A stretch of 10,353 nucleotides of DNA from Ignavibacteriales bacterium (GTDB taxonomy: Bacteria; Bacteroidota; Ignavibacteria; Ignavibacteriales; Ignavibacteriaceae), in the NCBI GenBank assembly GCA_020061995.1, contig JAGUXE010000255.1, forward strand, positions 1 to 10,353, in the 5' to 3' direction. Positions 8,546 through 10,353 of this stretch are shown here, piece by piece (position 1 is the stretch's first letter; the number at the start of each line of letters is the position of its first letter). The notes under the pieces are model-generated. The model was not told the DNA's origin. It did not search any database and was given only the letters and a program-made list of their open reading frames with translations. The position numbers and the translations under genes are program-made.

Positions 8546-9700
8546 TTATTTCATCAAAATGAGCTTTTTTGTCTCGTTATAATTTTCAAACCTTAATTGA
8601 TAAAAATAAATTCCACTTGAAAGTCGATATTTTTTTGCATTAAAATCAAACTCATAAATGCCGGGACTTTTAGGTTCATCAACAAGAGTTGTTATTGTGT
8701 TACCGAGTACATCATAAATTTTTAGAACTACATTGCTCGAAATTTTTTCTTTTTTAACTGACTCTGGAATTACAAATTTTATTATAGTTGAAGGATTAAA
8801 AGGGTTCGGGTAGTTTTGAAATAATTCAAAGTTGATCGGTTTATCTGTATCTACAGAAATTACTGTTATTAACTCTGATTTGAATGCAGTAGAAGCTTCC
8901 GTTAAGGTTTTGTATTTTATTTTACTTCCATATTCAAGATTTAAAGAATCTAATAATTCTGCCGTCCATTGAAGTACAATGCCGCTCGCATAACCAGGTC
9001 TTATAAACGGGTCGTGAAAAAGCATGCAATAATAACCGTTAGACTTTCCCGCCGTTCGGATATCTTGTAATGCATTTTTAAGATTTTGCTGATAACCCGA
9101 AGTGGTTAATTGCCATGCGTATTCGTTATTCTGTTTCAGGTTGAATAAATTTTTATAAATGAAATTTTTATTGATACCGCTTGATGAAAGGAATTCATAA
9201 CCTAAGTCAATCAGTACTTGAAATGTCACAGTGTCTTGCGCATGTCCGGGAGGTACGAATGCGGTGGGTACTACATTTAGACTATCTGAAAGGATCTTAA
9301 GACCGACGAGCAAGGAATCTCTTTGTTGTTGATAGGGAATCGTACGATTTTGTGCTGTGCAAAACATCTCATGACCGGAGCTGCCGCAAAACGGACAAAT
9401 ATGGTTATAACCGTGTAAGAAGATTTCGTTACCTCGATTGATTGTTCCTCTTAATTCAGTTTTAAGAAGCCCGTTAACATTTTGAGATTCTATAAGTCTG
9501 TGCGGAATAACTCCCCACGAAACTTTACCACCTCGCTGCATAACAACATTTTCAAAATCAATTATACTACGAGGTATCATCGTGGTATTTCTCGATTGTA
9601 TATCATCCACACGAATGATAAACATTATTGAATCTTGAGCAAAGAGATTATTGATTGTAAAGAGAAGGAATAAGAGTATCCCCAATAAGTAATTTTTCAT
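8546..9700 (-). CDS. Secreted polysaccharide deacetylase-like protein (NodB/DUF2334 type) with type IX sorting domain
   Basis: 384 residues, ATG 9700 to TAA 8548-8546. Residues 1-21 are a signal peptide (MKNYLLGILLFLLF core, cleavage near NNLFAQ). Residues about 24-275 resemble the metal-dependent carbohydrate esterase fold: the Asp32-Asp33 pair in RVDDIQS, the His96-x3-His100 pair in EIFLHGYNH, a VPPGH turn at 149-153, and a late His229 in MLFHD. In the family these residues bind the metal and serve as catalytic acid and base in N- or O-deacetylation of glycans. Directly after His100 comes an unusual Cys102-x2-Cys105-x4-His110-x3-Cys114 cluster. Residues 291-384 form a type IX (Por) sorting domain (FQNYPNPFNPST, KIYDVLGN, SGIYFYQLR, ending TKKLILMK), which predicts passage to the cell surface or outside. 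The substrate cannot be read from sequence. The gap to the downstream kinase is about 80 bp, so an operon is possible but unproven. Confidence 0.85.
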   Translation of the reverse strand: MKNYLLGILLFLLFTINNLFAQDSIMFIIRVDDIQSRNTTMIPRSIIDFENVVMQRGGKVSWGVIPHRLIESQNVNGLLKTELRGTINRGNEIFLHGYNHICPFCGSSGHEMFCTAQNRTIPYQQQRDSLLVGLKILSDSLNVVPTAFVPPGHAQDTVTFQVLIDLGYEFLSSSGINKNFIYKNLFNLKQNNEYAWQLTTSGYQQNLKNALQDIRTAGKSNGYYCMLFHDPFIRPGYASGIVLQWTAELLDSLNLEYGSKIKYKTLTEASTAFKSELITVISVDTDKPINFELFQNYPNPFNPSTIIKFVIPESVKKEKISSNVVLKIYDVLGNTITTLVDEPKSPGIYEFDFNAKKYRLSSGIYFYQLRFENYNETKKLILMK

Positions 9701-9733
9701 TTTGAGTCATTTATCTTGAATTTAATAAACTAT

Positions 9734-9771
9734 ATGTGAAAGATAAGAAATTGATGTGAAAAAGTTGTGAA
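9734..9771. promoter_or_regulatory. Three TGTGAA boxes upstream of the deacetylase gene
   Basis: TGTGAA begins at 9735, 9755 and 9766, spaced 20 and 11 bp, so all three lie on roughly the same face of the helix. The first two share the longer ATGTGAAA. They end about 35 bp before the ATG at 9700, where a promoter is expected. No convincing -35/-10 pair was recognised. Possible activator or repressor sites, but chance is a real alternative in AT-rich DNA. Confidence 0.2.
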
Positions 9772-9800
9772 CAGTTTAAAAATTGATTAGGTAAATTTTT

Positions 9801-9822
9801 GTTGATGAATCGTTGATGAATC
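9801..9822. repeat. Perfect tandem duplication of an 11-mer
   Basis: GTTGATGAATC occurs twice back to back. The 11-bp period is close to one helical turn and the pair sits 7 bp from the 19-bp palindrome. It could be a paired binding site or simple slippage; nothing more can be said from the sequence. Confidence 0.5.
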
Positions 9823-9829
9823 TACGAAC

Positions 9830-9848
9830 ACATTACGATTCGTAATGT
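9830..9848. repeat. 19-bp palindrome in the spacer upstream of the deacetylase gene
   Basis: ACATTACGA and TCGTAATGT are perfect 9-base inverted arms around one central T. The site lies 21 bp beyond the stop of the upstream gene and about 130 bp before the deacetylase start. The one-base centre and the lack of a T tract argue against an intrinsic terminator; a dimeric regulator's operator fits better. This is inference. Confidence 0.5.
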
Positions 9849-9869
9849 ATTTATTGAGTTTATTTTCTT

Positions 9870-10353
9870 CTATTTTGTCAGAACTAACTTTTTAGTCTCA
9901 GAAAATGAACCAATTCTCAATCGATAAAAATAAATTCCGCTAGTAAGTCTATATTCTTTAGTATTGAAATCAATTTCATAATATCCCGGAGATTTTGGTT
10001 CATTCAACAATGTCGCTATTTGATTTCCGAGGACGTCATAAATCTTAAGAGTTGTGTTATTTGAGAAATTATCTCTGTAACTCAATTTAGGAATTGCAAA
10101 TTTTATTTTTGTAGAAGGATTAAACGGATTAGGATAATTCTGGAAAAGATAAAAATCATCCGGGAAATTTGACTTCTCTTCTGATTTTGTAAGCGAATAA
10201 TCAAATTGATAAAACTCATTCGATTCAATATTTCCATCACCATTTCCTAATGGAACTTGCTTAATTAAAATGCCGTTATCCTCAGTCGAATATTGTCCTA
10301 TAGCCAAATAAACTTTTGATGGGATATAATTAAATTCTGATTGAATATTGATA
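9870..10353 (-). CDS. C-terminal part of an exported protein with a type IX sorting domain
   Basis: The frame is open from the window edge to TAG at 9872-9870, showing 160 residues. The only candidate start in the first codons is a TTG at 10307, and the frame continues upstream of it, so I treat the gene as 5'-truncated. The first 65 or so visible residues (LAIGQYST, LGNGDGNIES and so on) belong to a domain I do not recognise. The last 94 residues are a type IX sorting domain: FQNYPNPFNPST, LKIYDVLGN, EPKSPG, SGIYFYRLR, ending TKKLVLTK. It has the same length as the sorting domain of the next gene, and by my count about 63 of 94 residues are identical. The protein is therefore probably exported to the cell surface or medium; its function is unknown. 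Confidence 0.85.
   Translation of the reverse strand, partial: INIQSEFNYIPSKVYLAIGQYSTEDNGILIKQVPLGNGDGNIESNEFYQFDYSLTKSEEKSNFPDDFYLFQNYPNPFNPSTKIKFAIPKLSYRDNFSNNTTLKIYDVLGNQIATLLNEPKSPGYYEIDFNTKEYRLTSGIYFYRLRIGSFSETKKLVLTK

Noticed and set aside
9830..9848. Intrinsic terminator for the upstream sorting-domain gene
   Set aside because: The inverted repeat has only one central base and AT-rich arms, with no T tract following on the minus strand.

Overview
The window is AT-rich DNA with every convincing gene on the minus strand, so it reads right to left. Two proteins end in a type IX secretion (Por) sorting domain of the 'FQNYPNPFNPST...LKIYDVLGN...SGIYFYxLR' kind. That signature is typical of the Bacteroidota-Chlorobi-Ignavibacteriota group and is especially common in Ignavibacteria such as Melioribacter and Ignavibacterium. 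Weak ribosome binding sites fit this placement. The organism call is an inference from protein signatures only.

Layout in the direction of transcription: (1) 10353-9870, the C-terminal end of an exported protein with a type IX sorting domain, cut by the window edge. (2) A 169-bp spacer holding a 19-bp palindrome, a tandem 11-mer and three TGTGAA boxes. (3) 9700-8546, a secreted NodB/DUF2334-like polysaccharide deacetylase with its own sorting domain. (4) 8465-6533, a membrane histidine kinase with an extracytoplasmic sensor domain, HAMP, HisKA and HATPase. (5) 6536-4749, an exported protein with LysM, FecR-like, fibronectin-III-like and Ig-like domains. (6) 4699-1, the first 1566 residues of a very large exported protein made of PKD-like modules, whose C-terminus lies beyond the window.

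The most notable point is the junction of genes 4 and 5. As written, they form one open frame of about 1240 codons joined through a run of nine G (minus strand, 6552-6544). Removing one G ends the kinase at a TGA that overlaps the ATG of the next gene (ATGA), with GGAG at ideal Shine-Dalgarno distance. Two translationally coupled genes are therefore the likely real arrangement, and the G run is either a sequencing/assembly error or a slippage-prone switch.

The second notable point is the PKD protein: 14 complete modules whose key Trp residues are spaced 86-88 residues apart, with a 15th module cut off by the window edge. Taken together the genes look like an envelope and surface-protein neighbourhood: a sensor kinase coupled to a peptidoglycan-binding FecR-like protein, next to a giant extracellular protein and a secreted carbohydrate esterase. 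That functional link is inferred from proximity only. No response regulator, RNA gene, CRISPR array or mobile element is visible.
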